64,000 nucleotides of DNA, taken from Fallopia convolvulus. Its lineage: Eukaryota > Streptophyta > Magnoliopsida > Caryophyllales > Polygonaceae. Position numbers and translations under genes: made by a program. Below the pieces are notes generated by a model. That model made no database searches, was not told the DNA's origin, and was given only the letters and a program-made list of their open reading frames with translations. The DNA lies in NCBI GenBank assembly GCA_964016875.1, contig OZ024726.1, forward strand, positions 31,671,503 to 31,735,502, in the 5' to 3' direction. Shown here piece by piece: positions 43,404 through 53,548 of the stretch (positions within the stretch are counted from its first letter, which is position 1; every line of letters begins with the position of its first letter).

Positions 43404-43920
43404 GGATCAGACCTCGTCCGTCAGCTCTGACATAGATCTCTTCCTGCTAAGAATGTCTTTCGAGAATTTTATGTAAGCCGGCATTTCGCTTAGGGCCTCA
43501 GCGAAAGGAAGAGTCTTCACCGATCTCGGAACCAAAGCGGGCTCGAGAGGTGGAGCTACCGAATCGACTAGAGGGTTGAGTGGTGATGTAGAATGATCGG
43601 TACCGACCCTAGTGGGGTCTGTACCGAGCATGGGACTAAGGGAGTGGCTCGGTGTCGAGGAATTACCTGGAGTGGGGTCGGTAATGAGCCTTGGAGCATT
43701 GGTACCGAGGGTTTTAGGCTCGGTATCGATCCCTTTTGGATCGGTATCGATCCTGGCCGGATCTTCTTCCTTAGTAACGACCTTTTTGTCCTTAGCCTCA
43801 GCACGGTTCGGTAGTGTCTTTCCGTTTTGGAAATGTATGGATGCAATTTGTCCTCTCGGGTTCTTGTCGGGATGGCCTGGGAGTTGCCCTTGAGGCCTTC
43901 GAACTTGTGCATCAAGGTTT
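43404..43920 (-). pseudogene. Element D gag-protease linker, dyad-rich, next to the insertion of E
   Basis: After removal of E the Gag linker runs on from 52008. It holds MHKFEGLKG, then, one frame over, a block of type NPRGQIASIHFQNGKTLPN, the conserved end of Athila Gag. Next come eight or more dyad units at 43590-43790 (GATCGGTACCGACC, GGGTCTGTACCGAGC, GCTCGGTATCGATCC, GGATCGGTATCGATCC and others), then the pre-protease region LPFAEALSEMPAYIKFSKDI at 43407-43540. Frame changes are frequent. Confidence 0.7.
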
Positions 43921-44799
43921 TGATGCGACCTCGATTGAAGACGCGACGGATCTTTGACAATGTTTGAGTATTAGGTCTCGAATCTGCAGAGCGGAAGTCT
44001 TTAGAGATCGAACCAACGTTGTATTGGTTAGATCTAACGAGAACAACAGGAGAACAAGAGCGTTTGAATGCTTGAAAACAATCGAAAAGGATTTGCGCAG
44101 CACAAGGACGAGAAAATAGGAGCAATTCTCTACTATAATTCTAATCTCATGTGTGCGTGGCTGAAATAAAAAATATAGCACCCTAAATATAGGTGTGGCA
44201 CATGTAAACCCTAAAACTAAAGCAGGCGCAACTAGGGTTTTGGAGGCAACCAAGCCCATCGACGCAAGTTTTAAGCTCGTAGGCGCAAGGCCCATAAATG
44301 ACCTTCTAAATGCATAAAACCAACAATAGTAATGTCTGAGAATAGAAAACAAGCTAAAATGGAAATAAAAAGATATGTCATCCGTGGCCGGCACCGAGGT
44401 TTCAAGATGAGGCTGGCGCGAGGCTGGCGCGACTTGGCGAGGTCCGGACACGGCGCTGGTGCGCGTCGCTGGCGAGGCTACGACGCTGGCGAGGGAGCGG
44501 GCACGCGGGACTGGTCTAAGCTCTCTTGAACCTCAAGTTGCGATCCGATCGCTGGCTCGAGGGACGAGTCTTGGATGGCTAGTTCCGAGGACTCGACTCG
44601 AGGTTCTAGTGCGCCAACGATGAAAATGGTGGCGAGCGCTGGTGCGGTGCAAGGCGCGTCGTGGCCTGCGGACAAGCGCGACACGAGGGATTGTGCCGCG
44701 GTCTCGATGGCTCGAGCCTTGGCACGAGTGATGGGGCCATCTGAGCGCAAGGTAAATGACTCGGCCTCCTGACTAACATCCAAAGCTGGGGTCGCATCA
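43921..44799 (-). repeat. Element E 3' LTR (left copy), codes the Pol tail
   Basis: 879 bp. In the element's sense, the first 322 bp are the end of the pol frame (stop at 44478). Then comes a U3 part with six or more GCTGGCG units (44410-44492) and a TATA-like block (CCTATATTTAGGG, 44181-44193). The end is GGTCGCATCA on the minus strand. Confidence 0.88.
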
Positions 44800-46301
44800 C
44801 CCTCCCACACTTGGATGGGAAACGTCCCCGTTTCCTCATAAGTGGGCTCGACATAGGGAGAGAGATCGGCGACATTGACGGTAGAGTGTACCAAATACTT
44901 GACTACGAGGTCGATCTTGTATGCATTGTCGCCAATGCGCTCTAAGACCTTGAAGGGACCGTCTCCACGTGGATGAAGCTTGGTTTTCCGTGCGTCTAGA
45001 AAATGGTCCTTGCGGAGATGCAACCAAACTAGATCGCTAGGGTTAAAAACAAGGCATCGGCGTCCTTTGTTGTGTTGCACCTCGTACTGAGCTGCCCGGC
45101 GCTCCAACTGGACTCGTGTCCTCTTGTGCAAGGGGCGAATGGCATCGGCGCGGTTGGCCGCGTCGATGTGCTCGCCGGTCTTAATAGGCCATGGAACCAA
45201 ATCCATGGGAGAATGCGGGTTGAGCCCGTAGACCACCTCAAACGGTGTCATCTTCGTCGCCGAGTGTTTGGACCTATTTTACGAAAACTCCACAAAAGGT
45301 AGTGAGTCCTCCCACCGGCCTGGGTTATGTTTGAGCACCATTTGAAGAAGGGTGCCCAAAGTCCGATTGGTCACTTCAGTTTGACCATCGATTTGGGGAT
45401 GATAAGTTGTAGAAAACAATAATTGTGTACCTAGCTTTCCCCACAACATTCTCCAAAAGTGACTACAAAACTTGGTGTCCATATCGCTAACGATAGTTCT
45501 AGGCACACCATGTAGCTTCACAACATGTTCAAAGAACAAATTGGCGATTTCGGTCGCATTGTTGTTCCCTTTGCATGGAACGAAGTGAGCCATCTTAGAG
45601 AAGCGGTCCACAATTACAAATATCGAATCCTTACCATGCCTTCTCATTGGAAAGCCCGTGATAAAATCCATGGAGAGATCTTCCCACAGGGTATCCGAAA
45701 TTGGCAAGGGTGTGTAGAGGCCGTGAGGTTGAGACCTCGATTTCGCGGTTTGGCACGGCACACAACCTCGGCAGTACTTGTGAACATCCGAAGCCATGTG
45801 AGGCCAAAATAAATGTTCACGAAGTGCCGCTAAAGTTTTGGCTATGCCAAAGTGGCCTCGGCCATCATGAGCTTCCTTGAGCAATAGATGCCTCACGGAC
45901 GAACTCAAAATGCAAAGCTTTCCGGCACGGTAGAGGTATCCATTGTCCAAGAAATAGGACTCATGGATTCGATTGTGCTCGAGGGTCTCCAAGATCGGTT
46001 CAAAGAAATGATCATGCAAATATAACTCCTTAATCAAGGAGAACCCGAGCTAATTGGCCTGTAAAATAGTAAGTAAGACATACCTGCGCAAGAGAGCGTC
46101 GGCCACGACGTTCTCTTTTCCTTTCTTGTGGGCTATAACATACGAAAATGTCTCCATATATTCAACCCATCTAGCATGGCGGCGATTTAGAGTCGTGTGA
46201 CTCTTTAAGTACGCTAAGGTCGCATGGTCCGTATGGATTACGAACTTGCTTGGCCAAAGGTAGTGCTGCCAAGTTTTTAAAACCCGAATTAAAGCATACA
46301 T
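44478..46301 (-). pseudogene. Element E RNase H end and integrase
   Basis: RNase H ends in 46050-46301 (FVIHTDHATLAYLKSHTTLN, VVADALLRRY). A stop follows, then integrase in the same frame (45279-46037). The zinc-binding region has HDGRGHFGIAKTL and CRGCVPCQ. The core has LSMDFITGFP, IVSDMDTKF and DGQTEVTNRTL. A TAA at 45279-45281 is followed in frame by the C-terminal region 44478-45251 (MTPFEVVYGLNP, DLVWLHLRKDHFLDARKTKL, GPFKVLERIGDNAYKIDL, STVNVADLSPYV). The tail in the LTR carries SDGPITRAKARAIETAAQSL. The catalytic triad is complete; three stops or frame breaks inactivate it. Confidence 0.87.
44800..44814 (-). promoter_or_regulatory. Polypurine tract of element E
   Basis: The minus strand reads AAGTGTGGGAGGG directly before TGATGCGACC. 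It lies inside the pol coding frame. Confidence 0.75.
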
Positions 46302-47260
46302 TCCTTGTCATACGTTGGGTAATTCAAGGTTGCCCGAGTCAGTTTTTCGCTAAAGTAAGCGATAGGGCGTTTTTCTTGGAGGAGTACGCCGCATATACCG
46401 TAGTCGGAGGCGTCGCACTCGACCTCAAAGCTCTTTCGAAAGTCTGGAAATTGCAAGACCGGAGCGCTGCACAAAGCATCCTTTAAGGCCTGAAAGGCGG
46501 CCTCATGGACGGGCATCCACTTGATTGTGGTTGCCTTCTTGGCAAGATTGTGGAGTAGCCCGGCGATGGAACTAAAGTCCTTGATGAATCGCCTATAGAA
46601 CCCGGCGAGCCCTAAGAAGGATCGAACCATCGTCGGGGTCGTAGGGGTGGGCCACTCACGGATGGCGGGAATCTTGTCGTCATCCACACGAAGGCCATCC
46701 TTGGACACGACGAAACCAAGAAAGTTCGTCGTGTCCGTGCAAAAGCAACGACAATCTAACACCATCCTAGGGTGCCTCACGTGAGATTCTAAGTCCTTAG
46801 AGAAAACAAAAATGTCGTCAAAATACACGACGACAAAACGTCCCAAAAATTTACGGAAAACAAAATTCATTAGCCGCATAAAAGTACTAGGAGCGTTTGT
46901 CAAGCCAAAAGGCATGACAAGCCATTCGTACAAACCATGCTTGGTTTTAAATGCGGTTTTCCACTCGTCGCCTTCATGCATGCAGATTTGATGGTAACCG
47001 CTTCGGAGATCGATCTTTGAAAACAAGGCTGCGTCGTGGAGCTCATCAAGCATGTCGTCCAACCGCGGAATCGGATGTTGATACTTCACCGTGATCTAAT
47101 TTCTGTAGTCGACGCACATGCACCACGAACCATCCTTCTTTGGCACGAGAATCACCGGCACGGCGCAAGGACTCAAGGACTCTCGAACAAAACCTTTGTC
47201 CAAAAGCTCTTGAACCTGTCGTTGGAGCTCTTGTGTTTCCTTTGGTGACGCTCTGTATGC
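46289..47260 (-). pseudogene. Element E reverse transcriptase and start of RNase H
   Basis: Upstream of 47089 the frame has QVQELLDKGFVRESLSPCAV and KKDGSWCMCVDYRN, then a stop. The main frame has LFSKIDLRSGYHQI, FGLTNAPSTFMRLM and the active site VVYFDDIFVF. Here Phe precedes the two Asp, a common variant. LGLAGFYRRFIKDF and the RNase H start VECDASDYGICGVLL follow. A frameshift at about 46290 leads into the next frame. Confidence 0.87.
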
Positions 47261-47460
47261 TGCGTTATTCGGTAAAGATGCACCGGCATGAAGTCGATCT
47301 TGTGCTCAATCCCTCAGATCGGTGGCAACCCCTCCGGAAGCTCGTTCGGCCTCACAGCTTCGTATTCCTTCAAAAGAGACATAATATAAGGGGGAAGCTT
47401 AGGATCTAAAGATGGAGCAATAGAAAGTAAAGGACACAATATGAAACAAGTTTGACTCCC

Positions 47461-48711
47461 CTAAATGGATTTGGTTATGTCGCGACGCCGGACCAATAGT
47501 AAACGATCTTGGAACGTCCCTAAAAGAGGTGGCTCGGCGTCCTCACTCGATCTAGGCGGTTCTGGGGTGTTGTTTGGATATGTTGTAGCCCCTAGAATTT
47601 GAGGAGGAAGGCCTTTGGAAACGTCTGTAAACTCGTCCCGAAGCTCTTGGAATCCGAATTTTCGTGCTGCGACGGCGTGGTGTGCAATGGTAGGCGACGC
47701 TGTTAGCGGTCCCCTGCTCAAATGCGTTTCCCCTAGGCGTTTTTGCTTCAAATCTGTTGGAAATTCGAATGTAATGGTTTTCCCCCCAGAAACGCCCATG
47801 GAACTGTCCGAAATTTGTTGGAGTCCTTGTTTGGCGAATTCAGCGGTTTTCGGCGTGGCACCAGGGCCACGCGTCAGATTCTGTTGGCCCGACAGTGCCT
47901 TTTCTAGGCGCGGAACGTTTCCATGTTGTTGTGGTCCAGAATTAGGGGTTTTGGCGATGGGGACGCAGCTGGAGTCGAGATTTGTGCTTTGTGACGCCGT
48001 TGGGGGTGCGCTCGGCGCAACGGTGCTTGTGTCGCTAGTCTTTTGGCGTTGCCTTTCGGCTTCATCTTGTAAGGCTTCACTAGGCGACATAGGTAAGAGA
48101 TTCACGCGCTTCCCATGGAAATTGAACATGTAAGTGTTCAAAAATCCGTCATGAAGCACGCCACGATCGTATTGCCATGGGCGCCACGACAAAAGATGTG
48201 TGGCGTCCATTGGAGTTACGTCACGTAAAATAGAATCAGAATAATTACCAATTGAAAATGAAAAAATGACTTTCCTGTCAACCTAGTCGCCGCCGTCGTT
48301 TGATATCCATTGAAGCTTGAACGGTTGTGGATGCGGCGTGGTTGGAAGCTTAAAGTAATCGACGAACTTTTTGGAGACGAAATTAGCGCAACTCCCCGAG
48401 TCAATAAACACGCTCCAGGACACGTTATTAACTAAGCAACGGGTGAGGAACAATTGTTCCCGTTGGTCAGTTTTTGGTGCCCCGCGCATGCTTAATGCTC
48501 GGCGTGTGACCAATTGAAGTTTCGACACGCCAATGGCTTCCGAAGGATCGCACTCCAACTCGGTGCCAACGGCTAAAGGCGCCTCGATCTCCTCCTCGTC
48601 TTGGCTCGTAGGGATCGCCCTGAGCCGTAAACAACACCTTTTTCCGGTTTGGACAATTATGCATAATATGCCCACGGCCACCGCATTTGTAGCAAGCCAT
48701 GTCGCGAGCAC
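47461..48711 (-). pseudogene. Element E protease region
   Basis: Frame 48283-48711 has LFLTRCLVNNVSWSVFIDSG and CANFVSKKFVDYFKL, the aspartic protease motif with DSG. A TAG at 48283-48285 is followed in the same register by PMDATHLLSWRPWQYDRGVL and FNFHGKRVNLLPMSP, the usual protease end. A low-complexity Ser/Thr/Pro linker runs to 47461. The Gag frame passes into this frame by a shift near 48615. Confidence 0.83.
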
Positions 48712-50423
48712 GATCGGTGCTCGGCGCGGCGTTGCGGTCCCTTGTCGTGGCTGGTGCCGTGGATGTAGTCTTGTCCTGGGCCATAGAACCTGCCTTAGGA
48801 TTTTTCACAGAAGAAGGTACACGGTTAGTAGAAACACTTAATGGACTAGGGGTCGATGCATACCTTGAATTGGACCAACTTGATTTGGCTCGCATTTCTT
48901 GCTTATGTATTTGCATCGCCGTATGCACCAAGTTGTTAAAATCTTTAATTGGCAAAATCTCCAAACGATCTTGGATTGATTGCCTCAAACCCGACAAAAA
49001 CCGAGTCTTCATAACCGATGGAGAGACGCTCATGCCAGCCTTGAAAAACATGTCTTCAAGCTTGGCAAAGTATTCCTTCGGGGTCATGGAACCTTGTTTT
49101 ATGCGCATGATCTCGATGTGCATTTTATCCTTTTAGTCCGCTGGTATGTAACGCTTCTTTAGAATGTACACCAATTGATGCCATTCTTGTATGAGGGGTT
49201 TTCCTCTTCGAATCCGTTCGGACTCAAAGCGGTTCCACCACGTACGAGCGGCACCATGGAAATGTAGTGTCACAACTTCCACCTTTTCATCATCTTTATA
49301 GCCAAGATGGCGAAGTGTATGCTCCATTCCCTGCAATCATTCAATAAAAGCGTCAGGGTTATAAGTTTAATAGAATGGTTCAAATTTTACCTTAATATCT
49401 CGGCGGCGGACGCGTGGATCCCGAGCATCGCGCCGATCATTGTCACGGAGGGGGTTGCGGTGCCGAGGCAAACGTGCGCCGATCGCGTTGATTACGGGGC
49501 GGCCCACGATCGAACCCGTCGTCTCCATCATCCGGATCGTCACCGTAATCTTGACGCCGAGGGCGCCTGTCGTCGTGATCCCGATCGCGCCGCTGGCAGT
49601 GTCCGGCCTTGCGAATGGTGTCATAGGCACGCTCGTATTCCCTTCGGTTCTTGGCTAGGTGCGGTGGGGGAATCCAATCGGAGGGCCGATTGTCACGCTC
49701 CTCGGGATCTTGTACCTGCGGATGATCAAAACTAGAGTGGTCAGGATAATCATCAAACTCATCGTAATGGTTCTCAAACTCAGAGTACGGGCTGCGAGCA
49801 CTTTGATTCTCCAAATAATCATTGACATCATAATCGTCGGCGTTGTAGTGCTTGGCCCCGTGCTTCCGCTTTGAGGTTTCATACACATACGCCAAAGACT
49901 TGTCTGTTTTCTTTTTCTTAAGGGCACTTGCATGTTGACGTCTATACTCCTCGGAGTCGTACTCCTCATCGGAATATACGTCATACACTTGGGTGTCCCT
50001 ATAATCTCGCGCCAATTGATGGCGATCTGCGGTCCAGGGACCACCATCGTACCGATCGAAATGGAGAATTTATTTTATTGACTCCATGCGATGCATGGTG
50101 CCAAATTGAGAAGACGGTTGCGCGTGGTTCTTTCCCTTGGTGCGTGCGCACGCGACATCGTCCGCGGACACGCCCGGATTGGCATGAATCTCCGATGCGA
50201 GGCCTTGTGCTTGGAGGACGGTGTGCTTGGACTGAGTTTGACTCTCGGCCAAGAGGCGTTCGAGTTTCTCAATCCGAGCCACTACCTCGGGTGGAAAGTT
50301 TTGTTGTTGAGTTTGCGACGTCGGGGGTGGATCCTTGTCTCGGTCATCATTATTTCCTGAGTCCGACACGGTACCTATAGTCACACCCGTCATAGCAAGT
50401 AAGCAGTTCACAACAAAAGGCAA
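48600..50423 (-). pseudogene. Element E Gag with CCHC zinc knuckle, broken
   Basis: The first frame (50070-50423) may start at the second Met (MTGVTIGTVSD). It has a helical stretch (PEVVARIEKLERLLAESQTQ). The next frames have an Asp/Arg-rich region (DRDHDDRRPRRQDYGDDPDD). The Gag core follows at 48467-49336: LHFHGAARTWWNRFESERI, QEWHQLVYILKKRYIPAD, MTPKEYFAKLEDMFFKAG, FLSGLRQSIQDRLEI. The zinc knuckle is CYKCGGRGHIMHNC. Stops lie near 50070, 49367, 49337 and at 49133-49135, with frameshifts between. Confidence 0.82.
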
Positions 50424-51118
50424 GAGTTGAAGGTTAGCTTAAGTCGGCCGACCCTTAATGTTCAAACCAGACGAACAAACAAGGATAGGCTAGGCTCAAG
50501 GTCAGTCAACTCGATCACAGAAATATGGATCCGAAAAACAACAAAGAAGGCTAAACAAAACACAAAGAAGAATTGCAAAACTGAAACTAAAACAAGCAAG
50601 AGTAATCGGCGTGTTAAGGTAGTTGCCGAAAATTGAAGATTGGATTTGATTTGGAAAGATCTTGCCTTATTTTGGCTTATGATCGTCCAAAGATTTTTTT
50701 TTAAGCAATAAAATCGAAGATATCTTGCCTTATTTTGGCTTGTGATATCCGGTTCCTTCCTTCTTTTTTTTGTTTTTTTAAAACAAACCATCTCTAGGGT
50801 TTCTCTTCTAGAGATATGGAAGCAAGATAACAATTGAATCAACACAAAATATACTCGAAGATGCAAGCAAGAAATCGGAAAAACAAAACCCTATGTGCAT
50901 GCAACTAGCAAGACAAAGTGTAATCTTCACCAAAATCAATAGATCAAGTCGAGTATGTTCAAGGCCGATTTTTTTTATGATTTACGTGAACAAGAAAAAA
51001 AAAATTGGGGCCCTAGAAGAAGGTTTACGAAGTGGAGGATGAATCTAGGGTTTGATACAACGGAAAGGATCGTGTGAGAATGAACAAAGAAGGGTGTAGC
51101 GAGACTTACTCAAATCGT
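50424..51118 (-). other. Element E leader between primer site and gag
   Basis: About 700 bp of non-coding leader. It has T- and A-rich runs (50690-50790) and no recognised gene. Confidence 0.5.
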
Positions 51119-51131
51119 GGCTTTGATGCCA
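51119..51131 (-). promoter_or_regulatory. Primer binding site of element E, decayed initiator tRNA-Met type
   Basis: The minus strand reads TGGCATCAAAGCC two bases after the LTR end. It differs at two positions from TGGTATCAGAGCC used by elements A and F. Confidence 0.6.
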
Positions 51132-51133
51132 GT

Positions 51134-52007
51134 TGATGCGACCTCGATTGAAGACGTGACGGATCTTTGACAATCTTTGAGTATTAGGTCTCGAATCTGC
51201 GGAGCAGAAGTGTTTAGAGATCGAACCAACGTTGGATTGGCTAGATCTAACGAGAACAACACAAGAACAAGAGCGTTTGAATGCTTGAAAACAATCGAAA
51301 AGGTAATTGTGCAGCACAAGGCCGAGAAAATAGGAGCAATCCTCTACTATAATTCTAATCTCATGTGTGCGTGGCTGAAATAAAACATATAGCACCCTAT
51401 ATATAGGTGCAGCAGATGTAAACCCTAAAACTAAAGCAGGCGCGCCTAGGGTTTTGGATGCAACCAAGCCAATCGACACAAGTTCTAAGCTCGTAGGCGC
51501 ACGGCCCATAAATGACCTTCTAAATGCATAAAACCAACAATAGTAATGTCTGAGAATAGAAAACAAGCTAAAAATGGCAATAAAAAGATATGTCGTCTGT
51601 GGCCGGCACCGAGGTATCAAGACGAGGATGTCGCGAGGCTGGCGCTGCATGGCGATGTCCGGACACGGCGCTGGCGCGCGGCGCTGGCGAGGCTTCGGCG
51701 CTGGTGAGAGAGCGGGCGCGCGGGACTGGTCTAAGCTCTCTTGAACCTCAAGTTGCGATCTGAGCGTTGGTGCGAGGGACGAGTCTTGGATGGCTGGTTC
51801 CGAGGACTCGACTCGAGGTTCTAGTGCGCCAACGATGCAAATGGTGGCGAGCGTTGGTGCGGTGCAAGGCGCGCCGTGGCCAAGCGCGACACGAGGGATT
51901 GTGTCGCGGTCTCGATGGCCCGAGTCCTTGCACGGGTGACAGGTCCATCTGAGCGCAAGGTAAATGACTCAGCCTCCTGGCTAGCGTCCAAGGTTGGGGT
52001 CGCATCA
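51134..52007 (-). repeat. Element E 5' LTR (right copy)
   Basis: 874 bp, collinear with the left copy, with several percent difference and a gap of a few bases near 51882. The TATA block is at 51397-51407 (CTATATATAGG) and the GCTGGCG-type repeats at 51625-51700. A copy of the Pol tail frame remains (RSDGPVTRARTRAIETATQ) and is read through from the D Gag frame. Confidence 0.88.
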
Positions 52008-52435
52008 CCCTCCCCCACTTGAGAATCAACACTCTTCTTCCAGTTCTCGAACTCTCCCCACCTTTTCATTTGATTATTGAGGTTAGCTTGGACTCCATTG
52101 ATTTCATTCTTCACTCCATTGATCCCTTCATGGAGTCCTTGCACCCAGGATGGTGGCTCTTGATAGCCCGGGGGTCTATAAGGTGCAGGCCGTCTATCCG
52201 GTGGAGGGGTTGTATAGCTTTGATTTTGATTTGAATTTACCCAAGTTGGATAATTGTTCGGCGTGTCATAATTAGCAGGAGGATTTATGTATTGTCCTCT
52301 CATATAATTCATTTCAGCGTATGTCTCAGGGGCTCTTACCTGCTCAATTTTAGTGCAAGCAGAAGTAGTATGGTCTTGAGAGCCACATTCAAGACATTGA
52401 GGAGAGGTTTTTAGAAAACTTACATGTTTCTTCAA
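52008..52435 (-). pseudogene. Element D Gag, zinc knuckle part, cut by E
   Basis: The frame has KTSPQCLECGSQDHTTSACT (C-x2-C-x4-H-x4-C), a Pro-rich region (YTTPPPDRRPAPYRPPGYQE) and a helix-prone stretch (GVKNEINGVQANLNNQMKRW). At 52008 it runs into the LTR of element E. Its natural continuation is at 43920. Confidence 0.8.
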
Positions 52436-53147
52436 ACAATTGACCTCATCACGTAAGAATTGATTTTGAACATCGGGGTCAATGTCTTCTTCGTTTGGAA
52501 CATAGAGCCGTTTTTTAGGCTGGGGTGGCTGCTAGGTCCCATATATGGCATCATAATTGGTCAATTCATCCAGTAATTCCCACGCAGCATCAGGCTCCAT
52601 CTCTATAAAACCGCAAGTAGTATGCAAGTTGATGTTGTTCTTCGTCTCAGCGTTTATACCTTAAAAGAATATCTCTTACAAGACGTATTGCGGTTGTCCA
52701 TGGGTTGGTCATTGTCTCAGCATCTCTTTGAATCACTCCCATGTCGCCACAAATGTCTCGTTAGGCAGCTGGTGATAAGAAGTAATACACTTCCTTAACT
52801 CCGTAGTCCTGGAAGGAGGGAAGAACTTAGTCATGAACAAGTCATGCAAGGGTTCTCCACGTCCTTACCGATCTAGGAGGTAAGCTCTCTAGCCAGCTCA
52901 GGGCCTTACCTGCAAGAGACCATTTAAAAGCTTTAAGTTGGACATATTCTAAAGAAACACCATCGGCAGCAATGGTGTCACATAAATCTACAAAATTACG
53001 AATATGCTCCATAGGGCATTCAGTTGGTTTTCCCTCAAACTAAGCCCTTTTTATTAAGGATATAAACTGAGATTTAATCTCAAAAGCTCTTTCTATCTAG
53101 GGAAGAACTATTGCTGATTTTGGCACCCTCGGTTCTGGATGCATATA
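52436..53147 (-). pseudogene. Element D Gag core, heavily decayed
   Basis: Short pieces in changing frames match an Athila Gag core: FKWSLAGKALSWLESLPP, NPWTTAIRLVRDILL and the like. Stops occur every few dozen codons. No continuous frame longer than about 60 codons exists here. Confidence 0.6.
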
Positions 53148-53447
53148 TTATTTGGCATTCCTTGGGATAGCGTTCAATTGCTCTTGTAAAGGAGTATTGT
53201 TTACTCGTTCACGTTCATCGTTTACTCGTTCACGTTCTGCGGCAGCAGCAGCAGCGTCTCGATGAGCTTGCAACGCCTCTATCTGCCTACGGAGGGTGTT
53301 CATCTGCTCGGCCATCTCCTCAGGTGTAGCGGCCATCGTACGGTTTTCTCGTCTCCCACGATGAAGGACACGTTCAGGCTCAGAATAGTAATTGGATTGA
53401 TCAAATTCAAACCGGCGTCTTCCTGCTGCCATAAGCTGAGAAAACAA
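53148..53447 (-). pseudogene. Element D Gag N-terminus
   Basis: A 99-codon frame starts 80 bp after the primer site. It has MAAGRRRFEFDQSNYYSEPE, then a helical, coiled-coil-like stretch (EEMAEQMNTLRRQIEALQAH) and an Ala/Glu/Arg-rich repeat (ERERVNDERERVN). It ends in a stop at 53148. Position and composition fit the start of Athila Gag. Confidence 0.65.
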
Positions 53448-53527
53448 ACAAAACTAAAAAAATTAGAAACAAAAAACGGGGTCGGGCTATTCACAAACCC
53501 ACAAGTAATCAAACAAGCATTGTTGCT

Positions 53528-53545
53528 TCCCCGACAATGGCGCCA
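53528..53545 (-). promoter_or_regulatory. Primer binding site, tRNA-Asp type, element D
   Basis: The minus strand reads TGGCGCCATTGTCGGGGA three bases after the LTR end. It differs from the site of C at one base. Confidence 0.83.
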
Positions 53546-53548
53546 ATT

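Larger units (their letters stand above)
43921..52007 (-). mobile_element. Element E: CRM-like Ty3/gypsy chromovirus, nested in the gag of D
   Basis: 8.1 kb on the minus strand. LTRs have the inverted ends TGATGCGACC...GGTCGCATCA (left copy; the right copy is alike). Primer site, Gag with CCHC, protease, RT, RNase H and integrase are all present in order. The integrase frame has no separate chromodomain; it runs 322 bp into the 3' LTR with a TRAKARAIE block. An integrase tail partly coded in the LTR is, as I recall, a trait of the CRM (centromeric) clade. No target duplication is visible (ggttt before, ccctc after). Several stops and frameshifts disable it. Confidence 0.85.

Noticed and set aside
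34880..43790. A CRISPR array or satellite formed by the GGTACCGA units.
   Set aside because: Spacing is irregular over many kilobases, units lie in linkers of retrotransposon genes, and this is a plant nuclear element.
43568..44125. A 185-codon frame crossing the left end of element E.
   Set aside because: It joins the D Gag linker to E LTR sequence across the insertion point and cannot be an original gene.
51821..52435. A 204-codon frame that fuses D Gag to the E Pol tail as a possible new gene.
   Set aside because: A chance readthrough from D into the inserted 5' LTR. Only the part 52008-52435 is native Gag.
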